Origin: Sycobia sp. Sy_11
Lineage: Eukaryota > Arthropoda > Insecta > Hymenoptera > Epichrysomallidae
Direction of reading: 5' to 3'
Assembly: GCA_018907035.1 (NCBI GenBank)
Contig: JACCIC010000036.1
Location: 3,549,001-3,613,000 of the forward strand
DNA: 64,000 bases
Shown: positions 1-11,494 of the stretch, piece after piece
Numbering within the stretch: the first letter of the stretch is position 1
How the letters are laid out: the number at the start of each line of letters is the position of its first letter
The notes under the pieces: model-generated
Told to the model about the DNA's origin: nothing
The model's input: only the letters and a program-made list of their open reading frames with translations
The model's database searches: none
Position numbers and translations under genes: made by a program

Positions 1-892
1 GCATACGTATGATTTCATTCGGAGTTTTTTTGGATTTTTTTTCGAAAGTTTAAAATTATTTTTTATATTCAGGTGAACAGTGCACGTCTAATCTAGATGG
101 TTAAAACGACTGATCGTTTTTTTTCGTCAATACATAGTCTAAATTTTTTCTGACCTAATTAGAGCCGAGGATAAATAACTGAAAAATGATTTTGTTTTAT
201 ATATTTTGGTCCCTGGCGTTGTCACATACAGATTAATTTTTGCAGCGGACGATGACTCTGCCCTTCAACACATTCAAACGTATCATTTAAACTAATTATC
301 GATCAAGAATAAATCTATGACATAAACCTGTCACTGGCTCCCGAACTATAAACACGTATGATACACAGTCTTTAGGTGAATTGTATACGTCGCACAGTGG
401 GAAATAAATGCGATTTTATGTCAAAATCTTATATCTCTTGAACTTGGGATAAATGAATGAGTAAGGGATCAAACTAAAGGTAAAATCATAGGGAATAAGG
501 GAAAACTATTGAGATGGAATAAAATTTACTAAATTATTTTGAAAAATGTAAATAAGCAAGAAAATTTGATTTGATTTGACCTAAACAGTTTTCATGAAAG
601 TTATATAACTTTTAATAGGTAAAAGATGTATTAAAAAAAATCAAAATTGAGGGCAAAGAAGGTAGAATAAAAAACATATATAGGTTTATCATTATAGTAC
701 ATTTATTAATAAAAAATGTCGAAAGAAATGCAAATTTTGTTAAAAAATTTAAAAAATTTGATTTTAAAATCTTGTAACTCTTCAATGATACTTGATAAAT
801 TAATAAAAAGTAGCTTAAATTGAAGAACAGGTCATGTTTAATAAGAAATAAATAGAAAAAATTTATAGAGTTACGCGATTCGTGTTAAAAAA
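1..892. repeat. AT-rich degenerate tandem repeat field
   Basis: No gene is visible. A loosely conserved motif reading roughly AAAATCTTGTATCTCTTGAA recurs near 422, 768 and 1120, with weaker relatives near 597 and 943. This suggests a decayed tandem array with a period of about 175 bp that continues into the foldback to the right. The match was judged by eye, so the period is approximate. Confidence 0.4.
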
Positions 893-1273
893 AAAGTATT
901 ACATCTTAAATTTGTTTGAAAATTGAGATAAATTGCTGTTTCAAAATCCAATAAATCCCGAAAAAAAGTAGATAGATTCTTCAAACTATCAATAAATTAA
1001 AGCTTAAGATCAGTAGAATGAGAGAAAAATATCTAAAAGTTATAAAAATTTATTTATCGAATACTGAAAGTCGACTAAGTTTGAAATTTCAGTTATTGTA
1101 ACATAAAGTTTTAGTTTCAAAATCATGTATCTTTTGAAAGAAAAGAGCTATGTTAATGTAAAATATATGAAAAGAAAGAGAATAACATGCAAAATAAGAA
1201 AAAAATAGTTGCAATTTCTTAAAATACATTTATTAATTTAATTGCATCTATCCAAAAGTAAATCAAATCTCTT

Positions 1274-1338
<65 letters not shown>

Positions 1339-2122
1339 TACATACATTCATGCTTACATATATACATACATACCTACACCTACACATACTCTAAATTGGT
1401 TTGGCACTATATAATAAGTTATAAGGTTAAAAATAATATTTTTATAATTTAAACAATTTATAAACAATAAAATACAAATTTAAACATTTAAAATGAAATT
1501 TGAATCGTAAAAATCGGTTAATCTTAAGGAATTGAATTATATAATATACTTTTCAGACCTAATAAAAGTTCACCTGTATGTTTTATGTAAAATGGTAAAT
1601 ATTAACCGATTTTTTAAATTATAATCATTTTATAATAATTTTTATTAAAATAATAATAATTTATGATTCCTTAAAATATTAATTATTTAAAAAATTGAAA
1701 TATTGCTTGAATTTTGTAAGCTTATGTCCCGAACCTTAATTTAAAGGATAAGGGTGTGACCGAGCTGGTACCTGAGGAAAGGATCAGAGTTCAGGTATTG
1801 TGTGTATGTATAGGCGTTGGTATGTACGTAGATATGTACGCATGTATTTTAGATATTTTACATTAACATATCTCTTTTCTATCAAAAGATACATGATTTT
1901 GATCCTAAAACTTTAAGTTACAATAATTGAAATTTCAAACTTAGTCGACTTTCAGTATTCGATAAATAAATTTTTATAACTTTTAGATATTTTTCTCTCA
2001 TTCTACTGATCTTAAGCTTTAATTTATTGATAGTTTGGAGAATCTATCTATTTTTTTCGGGAGATATTGGATTTTGAAACAGCGATTTATCACAATTTTC
2101 AAACAAATTTAAGATGTAATAA
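893..2122. repeat. Foldback: inverted repeat with ~270-bp arms
   Basis: The segment 893-1163 reads again as reverse complement at 1855-2122, at about 95% identity over long stretches; for example the block around 1016-1160 matches 1855-2010. The roughly 690-bp loop holds a TA microsatellite (1278-1335). There is no coding potential. It could be a non-autonomous foldback transposon or an inversion junction inside the degenerate array on its left. The right arm abuts the 3' tail of the R1-like element. Confidence 0.75.
1278..1335. repeat. (TA)n microsatellite
   Basis: Uninterrupted TA dinucleotide run of about 58 bp in the loop of the foldback. Confidence 0.95.
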
Positions 2123-2445
2123 TAATAAAATCAATAATAATAATAATATTTTTATAGAGGAGGAGAAAAATCCTTTATGGATTCTGGAGACCGGTCCCCG
2201 GGTATGCGGGAATCACTAACACAACGACCTACCCACCAAAAAACTTCCTCCTCGGTGCATTCTCTCAACTGCTTCCCGCAGCTCTGAAAAGAGCTGCAAG
2301 CCGGAGTCGGCAGACATACACCGAGGAGATCCTCCTTTCTCTGACTTACCTCCCCTGCCCGAAAACCGCCGTTAGGCATTACGTCGGGGAGGGGACCAGG
2401 ATGTTCGCCTTTGGGGACCACCAGATCCCAGCAAAATAGAAGAAT

Positions 2446-4005
2446 CTAGGTTAGATCCACCTTCTTCCTTCTGAGGATATCCTCGACGGAATAGGCAGCC
2501 CTTTCCAATGTCTCCTGGGTGGAGATCATCAGGGGGATGATCTCAGGGTGGATCTCACGATCAAGGGGACATCCAGCATTTTCATGGGCATCATCTTTTG
2601 CGGATCCACAGTATATACAACCTGGATCCGCGACTTTGCCCATCCTGCGCAAATACGCGTGGAAGTATCCGTGGCCGGTCAGCATCTGGGTGAAATAGTA
2701 ATTTACCTCCCCGTGCAACCAACAGATCCACGGGGCCATCTGACTTTTAAGTCTGTCGGTCCACCTTCCGCGCGTAAGTTACTCCCACCTCTTCTGCCAG
2801 CAAGCCAGCGAACATTCTCTGGTTTGCTGCTTCGCTTCGGCTTGGCGAAGTGTCCTCTTCATCTGGTGGAGGAACTTCCGCTCCTGCACCAGGAGGTCTA
2901 CCGGGATCACTCCGGAAACCACTGGACACGCCGCCTCCGATGCCGTGCGATACGAACACGCTACACGTTGAGCGCATCTCGTTTGTACAGCCACCATGCG
3001 CCTGCGATACTTTTCATATTACAGCGCATGAGCCCAGACTTCAGCACCGTAAAGCATGACACACTCAGCAGCTCGCAGTAGCAGCCGCCTGATGCAAGGG
3101 CGTGGTCCTCCTACATTGACCATGAACCTGCAAAGGGGAGGCTTCGCCGACCTTCGAGTATGTTCTCAGAAGATGAGTTTCGTATCTAGCATCACCCCCA
3201 GGTACTTGACAGATGCCTTGGTCAGGACCGACATCTCCACGTTAGCTCTTTTCGCTTAGAGCCCTGTGCCGTTTCGTACAGAATGGATCTGTCCTTCAAA
3301 TAATCTCTGATGATCTGGAGTAGGTACCTATGTACATTGAGGTCCTTCTCCAGTGCCCCAAGCACGTCTGTCCACCGAACCGAGTTGAAGGTGTTTTTGA
3401 TATCAAGTGTCACCAGAAAACATACAGTTCGGGAGTCAGGAGCCCATCCCCTCATTTTTGAGAAGTGATTCCCCCGCTCTGTTGTCCAGGTCGCATCCAC
3501 TACCTCCTGAATAGCATCTATGGAGGTGTGCCCTTTCTGAAAGTCATACTGCCTCTCGGAAGGGTCACCGGATGTAAAAAGCGTCCATCACTCATCTTCC
3601 CCTAGAGTCCGGCAAGCGTTCCCCCCACTCGAGAGCTTTGCTGTTCCAATCCCCAACCACTACCAGCTCCCCTGCCTTTCTCTTACCATATTCTCAAGGG
3701 CATGCAGTTTAGACTGGAAACCTCCGATGGCCTCATTTGGGGTGAGATAGCAGCTGACGTAATTTACGTTGTTGCCCCTCACCCAGACGAAGCCGCGGTC
3801 AGCTCCGTGCCGCTCCACTCCAAAGCGGTGCGGGTTGACAATCCAAATCGCCGCGGTACCGAGGTCATCGCGATACCAGACCCTCGCATCTACATCTCGA
3901 TAATGTTCGCTGACGATGACGATGTCAGCGTCCTTCTCAAGACAGATCTGCGTAAGCAGGCCGCTCGCCGTCCGCCTCCTATTTAGGTCTGTCTATAGGA
4001 CTTTA
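2446..4005 (-). pseudogene. R1-like ORF2 relic (endonuclease, RT, C-terminal zinc finger)
   Basis: ORF2 of R1 elements encodes an apurinic-type endonuclease and a reverse transcriptase for target-primed integration. On the minus strand one sees the endonuclease motif VVVGDWNSKALEWG (about 3680-3620, after a frameshift) and then an abrupt jump near 3590 into RT: YDFQKGHTSIDAI and LVTLDIKNTFNSVRW. The YADD box is missing because of a second gap near 3230, followed by KYLGVMLD and the downstream LYGAEVWAH region. The C-terminus has LTGHGYFHAYLRRMGK and the CIYCGSAKDDAHE..C zinc-finger-like segment. Compared with the family's roughly 1000 residues, about half is lost. Confidence 0.82.
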
Positions 4006-4049
4006 ATCATTTTGGCGAGACCTGGCTAGAGCTTCGGAAAACACCGCAC

Positions 4050-5480
4050 AAACCCCAAACCCCGCAATGTGTTTTAACGCTGCAGGCGTGGTTTCCGAGC
4101 AGAGGAAACACTGTGGAGATGTTCTACATTTGGCCGCCTGGTGTCCCTGCTACCCGCACCGGAAGCAGGTGGTGTTCCTGTCTAACCCATCACAACCCGA
4201 GCTGCGGTGTCCATAGCCGAAATATCTGGAACAGCGCTCGACCTGGACCCGCCGCAGCAAGCCGCTAAGGACCCATCCAATGTCCACCTTTCCGACTTCC
4301 AGTAACCGCTGGCCAGCCTACTTAGAGAGGCTCATTAGGGCTAGTCATTTACCGGCTTTGCTCTCCTAGCCTCACCTCGCGGGGACCAGTAAAGTCCCGC
4401 AAGACGCCAAGGAGGGCTGTCTTCACTTCGTCGAGTATCGTGCAGCTGTCCGCGTCTCTGATCTCCAAGGTAGTCTTGTGGGTCACAGCGCGAAGTGCCG
4501 CGGTTTGCCGGACCGTTTTTTTGAGGGCGTTAGTAAATCCCTCCTTGCCCTCCACCGAAGCCTTCTTAAATTCCATCAGGACATCGCCGTTTAATCTTCA
4601 GCGGATGTCCTTGATAGTGAGTCCGTGCTGCGATGGGTCGACCTTATGGCAGATCCCTCCAAGTATCTCCACGTAGGTCTTCCCCTCTGCGGGCTTGAGG
4701 ACCAGCGCCTCAGGCTTTACCCTTCTCTCTATTTTACCTTGCGTTTTAATGGAGCTCCCTCCAGATTTGGTGGCCCCCTTTGCGTTTGTCTTCTTTTTTT
4801 CTGCTTCCTGTTTTTGTCTACTCTCTTTGCTTGCCCGATGAGGACATTGTTCCAGCCTTGCGCAGGCTGTGGCTCATCCCCACGATTAGATTTGGCAGAC
4901 GTGTCTTCTTCTTTTGTTGAAAATGTCTCTCTTTTTTCTTTTTCTTTCGCCTCCCCCTCAGGTAATTCCGTGGAGGAGGTAGATGGATGCCTCTTCGGGG
5001 CCTCATTTGTCTCAGAAACTTCAGAAGTATGTGGGCGCCTAGCTTTAAGTCGCCTTCTGCCCACCAGCTCCTCGAATTAGCTTTGTAAAGCCAGTAACCC
5101 CTCCTTAATTGTTTTATTTACAATTTTTGTTTTTTATTGACTCCATTATCATTTTAAACAAATTATTGATGGAGTCAAATGAGCGCTTTTTCATGATTAT
5201 ATTCATGACTTACCGTCCGTATTCGTCCGGTCTCAGCGTCCACACTGCTGCCATGGCTTTCTGCACCAGCAGTGCTATCAGCTCGACTGTTACTGACCGT
5301 ACGGGAGACATCCAGGCTGCTATTCACCCCCGTACTATTTTGGTCCACCTCCTGCTGCTGCAACTTCCTTACTCCTTCTTCTTTGTTGTTGATAGTATCC
5401 ATTCTTCTTTCTGTTGTTCTCGTTCCCCCACGTGGCCGGCCTCGATGGACTCTTCAACGACGAGCTCGGTAAAAAAGACT
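4050..5480 (-). pseudogene. R1-like ORF1 (gag-like) relic
   Basis: Minus-strand frames give a lysine/arginine/glutamate-rich N-terminal half (about 5400-4730) and end in consecutive CCHC zinc-knuckle-like motifs near 4260-4080 (C..YFGYGHRSSGC, then CFRC..QGHQAAKC, then CFLC). This is the ORF1 layout expected of R1-clade nucleic-acid-binding proteins. Several stops and frameshifts break it. Expression is not expected. Confidence 0.7.
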
Positions 5481-5499
5481 CCTTAACACCTTCCTGTAG

Positions 5500-6640
5500 C
5501 AGTAATTCTGGCTTAGACTTTCGTGTGAAGCTCTTTTACAGAGCCGGCAGATAGAGTACGCTCCGTCACGCTAGCCCACCTCCGCTCTCCCGCTCTCTCG
5601 AGCTTCACACCCCAACAATAAGGTGCTCCACTCTCTGGAGAGTTTTCGTCAGACATCGTAAGTTAGGATGCACTCGCCAATGCTGAATAACTAGTGCTGG
5701 CTAGGCGCCCAGCCGCCCATCTTGCCGTCTGCAGGAGCCAAATATGGTTGGAGTCGCCCAGGCACACAACCTGTAGATTCGCCTCGCCACCCAGGACCTC
5801 CCTTTGGCAACTCCCAGGCATCCACCGCTCGGCAAGCGCGGTGGACCCTCTTTAGCTCCCTTTGGAGCCCCTTCTACCTTTCTGTCAAAGTCGAGGAGGA
5901 ACGATCAGGCAAGAAGATTTCATCTGCATCAATTAATAAGCGACGCAAGCGTCGACGGCTCCCCTTACAGAACAGAAAGGAGCCCGCCCCCTTCCATTCC
6001 GCGCTAGTTTAGGAAGTTGAGGCGTGGGTGGCAAAAATTGTGAAGTGGATGAATTGGGTTATGCTTGTATGAGTGTTGTTAGCAGTGGAGCCTGTCCCCA
6101 GCCAGAGCCCGTGCGCATGTCGCCCCCGCCAAGTACCAGAATGCCGCTCCATGCTTCACTTTCGCGACCCGATTACACTTATGAAAGGGCTCCTCGGGAT
6201 GCGTGGATCCCACATCTTTATATTCGAGAAGATGTCCGTTTATAGGACCCCTCGCCAAACGATGACGTACAGCAGGCCCCTACTCCACGGCACACGAGTT
6301 GGCAGTTCCAGTCGCGTTCGTGCCTTTCAGGGCCTATAGAGTTCATTCACTCCATACTTGCTCGGCTTCGCTCCGTGTTTCGCTCCTGCTGCTCGAACTA
6401 CTCTACAGCGTTTCCGAACTGCATGGGGCCCGAATCTTTATATGCGAGATGTGTGTAACCCGTTTATAAGGCCCCCTCGCCATATATGACGCATACAGCC
6501 TTACTCAATGAAGATCGTACTAGCTTTACCAGCACTCTCCCATTTTTCAGTCTGTCAAGCTCGTACACTCCGTGCTAGCCGTCCCGTAACCGAGCCGAAA
6601 CCGCGACACGCGCGCGTGGCGATGGTTACCCCTTCCTTTG
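5500..6640 (-). repeat. GC-rich 5' region of the R1-like element with ~220-bp direct repeat
   Basis: No credible ORF. A block ending in TTTATAGGACCCCTCGCC (around 6197-6274) recurs as TTTATAAGGCCCCCTCGCC (around 6416-6498), so a unit of about 220 bp is present at least twice. Tandem repeats in the 5' UTR often carry promoter activity in LINEs. Here that role is inference. Confidence 0.6.
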
Positions 6641-8370
6641 CCAGATGTTATGTTGTCTGATTTGTCAGTGTTGTGAAATGTGTAACTGTATATGTGTGCT
6701 GTCCAGTTGTAAGTGTCATTATTGCATTTCTAAAAAGTATTAAAAAAAATTTTAAAAAACTAAATGAAATTAGCGACAAAAATTAAAAGAGATGCAGTTG
6801 TTTTTGAAGAAATATTTATTTGTCAAAAAATAAATAACAAATAAGTTTTATTTTCTATTATGTTACGGGATTGTCTGATTTTAATCACTTAAAAATTATA
6901 TTTTTTATTATAGAAATCGAAACAAAAACTCGAAGAATGCTTTACTAAAATTAGAGGCGAAAATCAAATCTCTATAGCTTATACAACTATTTCCATAATT
7001 ATCCTTAAACGTAAAATAATTACAGGTGTAAAATTATGTTCAAACACAAATTTCCTAGCTTCTATTTTTGTACTCTTGATTTCTATGGAAAAATATATAT
7101 TGTATGAAACAACCATTGCTAATTAGTAAGAGATTCAAAAACTTCTTAGTAAAAAAGAATGATGCCATTTTTTAATGTGTGTTTCGGCGTATTTTTCTTA
7201 GAACATAATTTTTCAAATTAGTGAAATTCATAAAACTTTCATAAAGATATTTAGAAGATAATTTATTAATCGTGCCGTTATATTTACTTATTTTGATTTA
7301 AAATAATTATGCAATATTGGTAAATATTAATCCGAATCATGTTATTGTCGTAAAGTTTACCATGCTGTTAATTTTTTTTAAATTTCTTAAATCAAATAAT
7401 TGAATTGATTTTATAATATTTTCAAAAGAAAAAATATCAGATTTAGATTTTTCAGATCATAACTGCAGTTCTAAGGATAGCCCTCGATGAAATAAAGGGA
7501 AAATTATATAAATGAAAATATACCTTTAAAATTTGTCATAAAAATTATACTACAAAATATTAGTATCATTTTTAGTTGTTTAAATTCTAATTTCCTCACA
7601 GAAACTATGTCTCCTCTAGCCGCCAATCTCACCATTTTCAAACTACATACGTTATTGGACTTTACTGTGTATATGTAAATTGAATTTATAAATTGTTAGT
7701 TTTACACAATTGGTATTGGTTTACAAGTTCTTAATTTTGAAAAACATCTATGTTTCATAACTAAAAGAAATATATATGATGAAAAAGTATACCAAAATCT
7801 CATTATTTCTCCAATATAAAACTATTTATATTTTATTATATTTTAAACGCTCTTTGTATGAGAAAAAAAATAATACAACACGGAATGGTATTTGATTATT
7901 ATTATTAAAGTTTATTCCTGACAAAGGTATATAACGAAAACTTTCGAACAATATTAAATGGAAAATGACACAAGTTATAGTACCATAAGAACAAAATCAA
8001 AGTTAAATTAAGAGAATTGGTTAAACTTAATTCAACGCCACAATTTTTTTCTTTGTTTCAAACTGTCAGCATATATTATAAGCAATAAATGTTTGTTTCT
8101 CATTATTTATAAATACATTAATAATAAGTACTAATTAAGCTATCATTAGGCTCTATAAATAGTCTTTACGTCCTTTAAAAAAGCCTACTACTTAAATACA
8201 AAACTTTATTTAAAATCTTAATGTGCATAATTGCGCCAGCCTCCTTAAAATTTTGCCATATACAATAAAAAGAGATAATCGGGCGTTAGACATGTATACA
8301 GACATCCACACACGCACGCATGTACGCAGACGCAGACATATGCGACTGAAGTGCGGTCTAGTAGCACCGC
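6641..8370. other. AT-rich intergenic stretch
   Basis: I see no gene, RNA gene or recognisable transposon. It contains short poly-A/T runs only. Confidence 0.6.
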
Positions 8371-8662
8371 GCTTTTCTAATTAAAGAAGAACACGAGCGC
8401 AGTTGTGATCCTCTTCGATATAATCAGTCATCCCCGTTATTTTCTTCGTTGGAAAATATTTTTCACGACTGACACTCCACACACGGATACTCGCTGAAGT
8501 CGCTTTTACGACTTCACCGTGGGGATGAGGCCGCAAAGTCTTGAAAATTGCCATTTTATTCAAAAGTGCTTAAGCTCCACGCAGCCTCGTTCAATCAAGA
8601 TAAATCCTAATGGGATGTTTTAAAAATCTGTGGGCGTCGGTGCAGTTACAGTGCGCACCTGA

Positions 8663-8706
<44 letters not shown>

Positions 8707-8720
8707 AGTGCAAAGTTTAA
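8371..8720. other. Unassigned GC-richer block with hairpin, ending in (GA)n
   Basis: A block with clearly higher GC than its surroundings. It holds a perfect 8-bp hairpin (TGAAGTCG 8495-8502, six-base loop, CGACTTCA 8509-8516) and a 60-codon minus-strand frame across it. It ends in a purine GA run at about 8661-8706. It could be a fragment of a repeat family or an untranslated exon; nothing in the sequence decides. Confidence 0.35.
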
Positions 8721-9592
8721 CACACAAGATACTTAATACTGAGACTTGGCACTGGTCTTTTTGCCTTGTAATTTGAATTGTACTTACTTACTAAGTTATT
8801 GTGATATCTACTGTTAGAAAATAGATTCTGATTATGCGTTTACATTTAAGGATTATTTACTCATCGACATATTGCAATATAAGTTGTCAAAACCAATTGT
8901 TATGAATATTTACTATATAAATTTAAACTCGGATATTTTAATAAAAGTATTATTGACTTCCTGACCATAGCACCGTAAATTTGCTCGTAAAGAACCAGAA
9001 ATTTATTGGAAAGAAGAATGTCGATAGTTCTTCGTGATAATCTTTTTTATGTTCTTCATGATAATATTACATTCTATAATACAATGTATTATTATTTACA
9101 TCTGAATCATTTTCATACTTTTTAATATATTCCGATCGATTATAAATGAGATTGGATATTTAAATACCGCAGCTTCAATCGAAAATATTGATAGTACCTA
9201 TTTCTGCTATATTTTCGAATTGTTCTATACTATATTATAATTTAGTTGGTGGTAAATCATTAATTTTATCATCTGGATAGGATATCATATTACCGCCAAG
9301 TAATTTCAGCACATGTGCAATTGCTAACCTTTAGTACGCATTGTAATTTTTTTCTTTTTCGTAAAAAATGTTTAGAAGATTTAATAATAAAATAATAATA
9401 AAATATCAAAAATTTATCGCCAGGTGGATCCGAGATTTTCATCGCCACTCGCATATAACATATGGGCCTACTAGTTACTACACTGATAAAAAGATTCTTA
9501 ATATTAATAATTATATATGCAAAGTTTGAACGGCAGAGATGTTGCGTTTAATATTCAGTTACCTTGCATTTCGTACAATACAAATATAATAT

Positions 9593-9595
<3 letters not shown>
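8721..9595. other. AT-rich intergenic stretch
   Basis: No gene or recognisable repeat seen. Confidence 0.6.

Positions 9596-9596
<1 letters not shown>

Positions 9597-9647
<51 letters not shown>
9597..9647. repeat. (TA)n microsatellite
   Basis: Uninterrupted TA run of about 51 bp. The open frame across it encodes only a Tyr-Ile repeat and is not a gene. Confidence 0.95.
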
Positions 9648-9650
<3 letters not shown>

Positions 9651-9875
9651 ATATTCTTCCCTTTTATATTTTGTTTGAATTATACGAAATATGAAATTGT
9701 GGTTTTAAAAAAAATTTCTTTAAAGCAAATAAATATTTTAATGTATTTAAATAAACATTTCAGTATTTTCAATTTTTAAATTACTTATTTTAAATAAACG
9801 GTTTACTAATGATATATAAATAAACCATTTATGTAATTAAAAAGTATGTATTTAAATATCGAAAAATGTAAATTA

Positions 9876-10083
9876 GAGGCCTACGATGGCTCGATCGCTA
9901 GAGCGAAGGACTAGTAACTTGGTGATCCGAGTTCGAATCCCGGTCTCGGCCGATTGACACAAGCACCGCTGTAATAATTTACATGTGCTTTGTTTACAAA
10001 CACATCGTAGACCTCCGTCGCTGATTAGCACCAATATTTGGAAGCATAAATAGAACGACGTTAAATAACATAAAAAAATAAAA
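9876..10083 (+). mobile_element. tRNA-derived SINE with perfect 14-bp target-site duplication
   Basis: The 5' part resembles a tRNA. It has an A-box-like TGGCTCGATCG (9888-9898) and a near-consensus B box AGTTCGAATCC (9930-9940), the internal pol III promoter. The unrelated body ends in an A-rich tail with ACGTTAAATAACATAAAA. The element is bracketed by the identical direct repeat AAAAATGTAAATTA at 9862-9875 and 10084-10097. That is a target-site duplication and fixes both ends at 208 bp. The perfect duplication points to a fairly recent LINE-assisted insertion. Confidence 0.88.
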
Positions 10084-10331
10084 AAAAATGTAAATTAAAA
10101 AAAATCCCCAGAGACACTAAATGTAACACATCGATCAATTTATTTATTAATTGAAAATTATAAAAATCAATAAGATATTTGCATCAGTTATTAATGCTAT
10201 TATTTTTAACAATGTTCTAAAAATCCTCCACTTTTCACTAATGTGCACCTTTTCGAAAACAAAATCAATTGTAAGTGCTCTTTTTCTGAAGTTTATAATT
10301 AGAAAACTTCTATCTTTCGAATATTTAAAAC

Positions 10332-10334
<3 letters not shown>

Positions 10335-10369
<35 letters not shown>
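10335..10369. repeat. (TA)n microsatellite
   Basis: TA run of about 35 bp inside an AT-rich stretch (10098-10880) in which I see no gene. Confidence 0.95.
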
Positions 10370-10372
<3 letters not shown>

Positions 10373-10879
10373 GTCTAATTGCAGTCACTATATATTTATA
10401 AATTTTGAATCCATAACTTTGCTTTGTATTTTTACTTCTTATATAAAATATCAAATGTATTATATTTATTATAATTTGTAATGTTTCTCTTTGAACAATA
10501 ACAATTATATTGCAACAAAATCGCTTTGATAAAATTAACTTAATATTGAGATTAAGAATTTATAATAATGATCATTTTCAGTCATTTATGTACGTTTACA
10601 ACTTGATCGAAATTACAATAGACTTTTACAAAATTACAATAGACTTGTTTAAAGTTTTTACATTCTTTTGATTTTGTGAATGTGGATATTTAGAACATGG
10701 TATTAATAATAAGTATAAAAGGGAAAGTCTTGAAAGTATTCGCATTTCGATGAATCGGAATAATGTGAATTTAATGTTAGAGTCTAGTAAATTGGACAAT
10801 GTTTATCATTCCTTATTAAATTGACTGGTTTTGAACAATTTGTATAGAGGGAGAATTTAGATTTAATTTACTAAATTTG

Positions 10880-11240
10880 GTAGTGGGGATGGGGTATATA
10901 TAGATTAGCATATAAGGTTTAGTTTCTGATGAGGAGCCGTAGCGAGCTCGAAACGTTGGACTGGATCTTCAATTACTAACTACTTCTGTACTTTACTAAC
11001 AAAAAATTTTTTCAGCTAATATTTTATTTTCAGATTAGTCTACGGAGGTGATTGTAAATAAAGACAGTCTGACTGTCATTATAATTTTTAATTTAATTTT
11101 TAATTTTTATTTTTGTTTTTATTATTTTTGCGTATTGATGTATTAATGTTAATGTAGATGTGTATTGATGTTGTTACGTATTGTTTTCGATTGATTTGAT
11201 TGGACTGTAAGACCAATGAAAAAATATTTATTAATTCATA
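10880..11240 (+). mobile_element. Penelope-like terminal repeat with hammerhead-like core (copy 1)
   Basis: The segment starts at a TAGTGGGGATGGGGTATATA motif shared with the copy at 19350. It contains a hammerhead-ribozyme-like core (CTGATGA 10926-10932, stem II, GAAA 10950-10953). It ends near ACAGTCTGACTGTC and CTGTAAGACCAATGAAAA, also shared with the copies at 14772, 18790 and 28030. Penelope-like retroelements are known to carry hammerhead motifs in their terminal repeats. No ORF remains here. Confidence 0.7.
10926..10953 (+). ncRNA. Hammerhead ribozyme-like core
   Basis: The conserved core halves CUGAUGA and GAAA are separated by a 17-nt stem-loop (GAGC..GCTC). This matches the catalytic core consensus CUGANGA-stem II-GAAA. 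Stem II is slightly decayed. The stem I partner and the UH cleavage site were not verified, so activity is unknown. Confidence 0.55.
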
Positions 11241-11398
11241 AACAATTCAATAATATCTAAGTAAAAAAGTACTCTATATATAAAAATCTATATTTCTATA
11301 AATAATTGACCATGATTTACCTATCGTCGCTTCTGTATAAAAAGTTGCTTCAATGTAGCGTCGACTTCAAAAAGTTGATATTTTGCCGACCATTTTAT

Positions 11399-11401
<3 letters not shown>

Positions 11402-11459
<58 letters not shown>
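11402..11459. repeat. (TA)n microsatellite in element A
   Basis: TA run of about 58 bp. The inverted copy B has its own TA tract at the same relative place (50253-50294), so the tract belongs to the element. Confidence 0.95.
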
Positions 11460-11464
<5 letters not shown>

Positions 11465-11494
11465 TTAAATACAGCTTCAATGGAGAAAAATGTA

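Larger units (their letters stand above)
2118..6640 (-). mobile_element. R1-clade non-LTR retrotransposon, decayed and internally deleted
   Basis: Read on the minus strand, the order is a repetitive GC-rich 5' region (6640-5500), ORF1 with zinc knuckles (about 5480-4050), an endonuclease relic (about 4000-3610), a reverse transcriptase relic (3540-3220) and the C-terminal zinc-finger region (3220-2446). It ends in a short AAT/ATT-rich tail at 2150-2118. The GC content stands out against the AT-rich flanks. All frames carry stops or frameshifts, and the endonuclease-RT interval is far too short for a complete ORF2, so the element is dead. The R1 clade is assigned from the endonuclease, RT and C-terminal motifs. 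It is not flanked by rDNA. Confidence 0.85.

Noticed and set aside
8381..8563. 60-codon minus-strand ORF as a gene
   Set aside because: Short, no domain, no start context; possibly part of a repeat, so only the block is reported.
9886..9957. A genuine tRNA gene
   Set aside because: It has A- and B-box-like sequences, but the body continues to an A-rich tail and the whole is bracketed by a target duplication; it is the head of a SINE.
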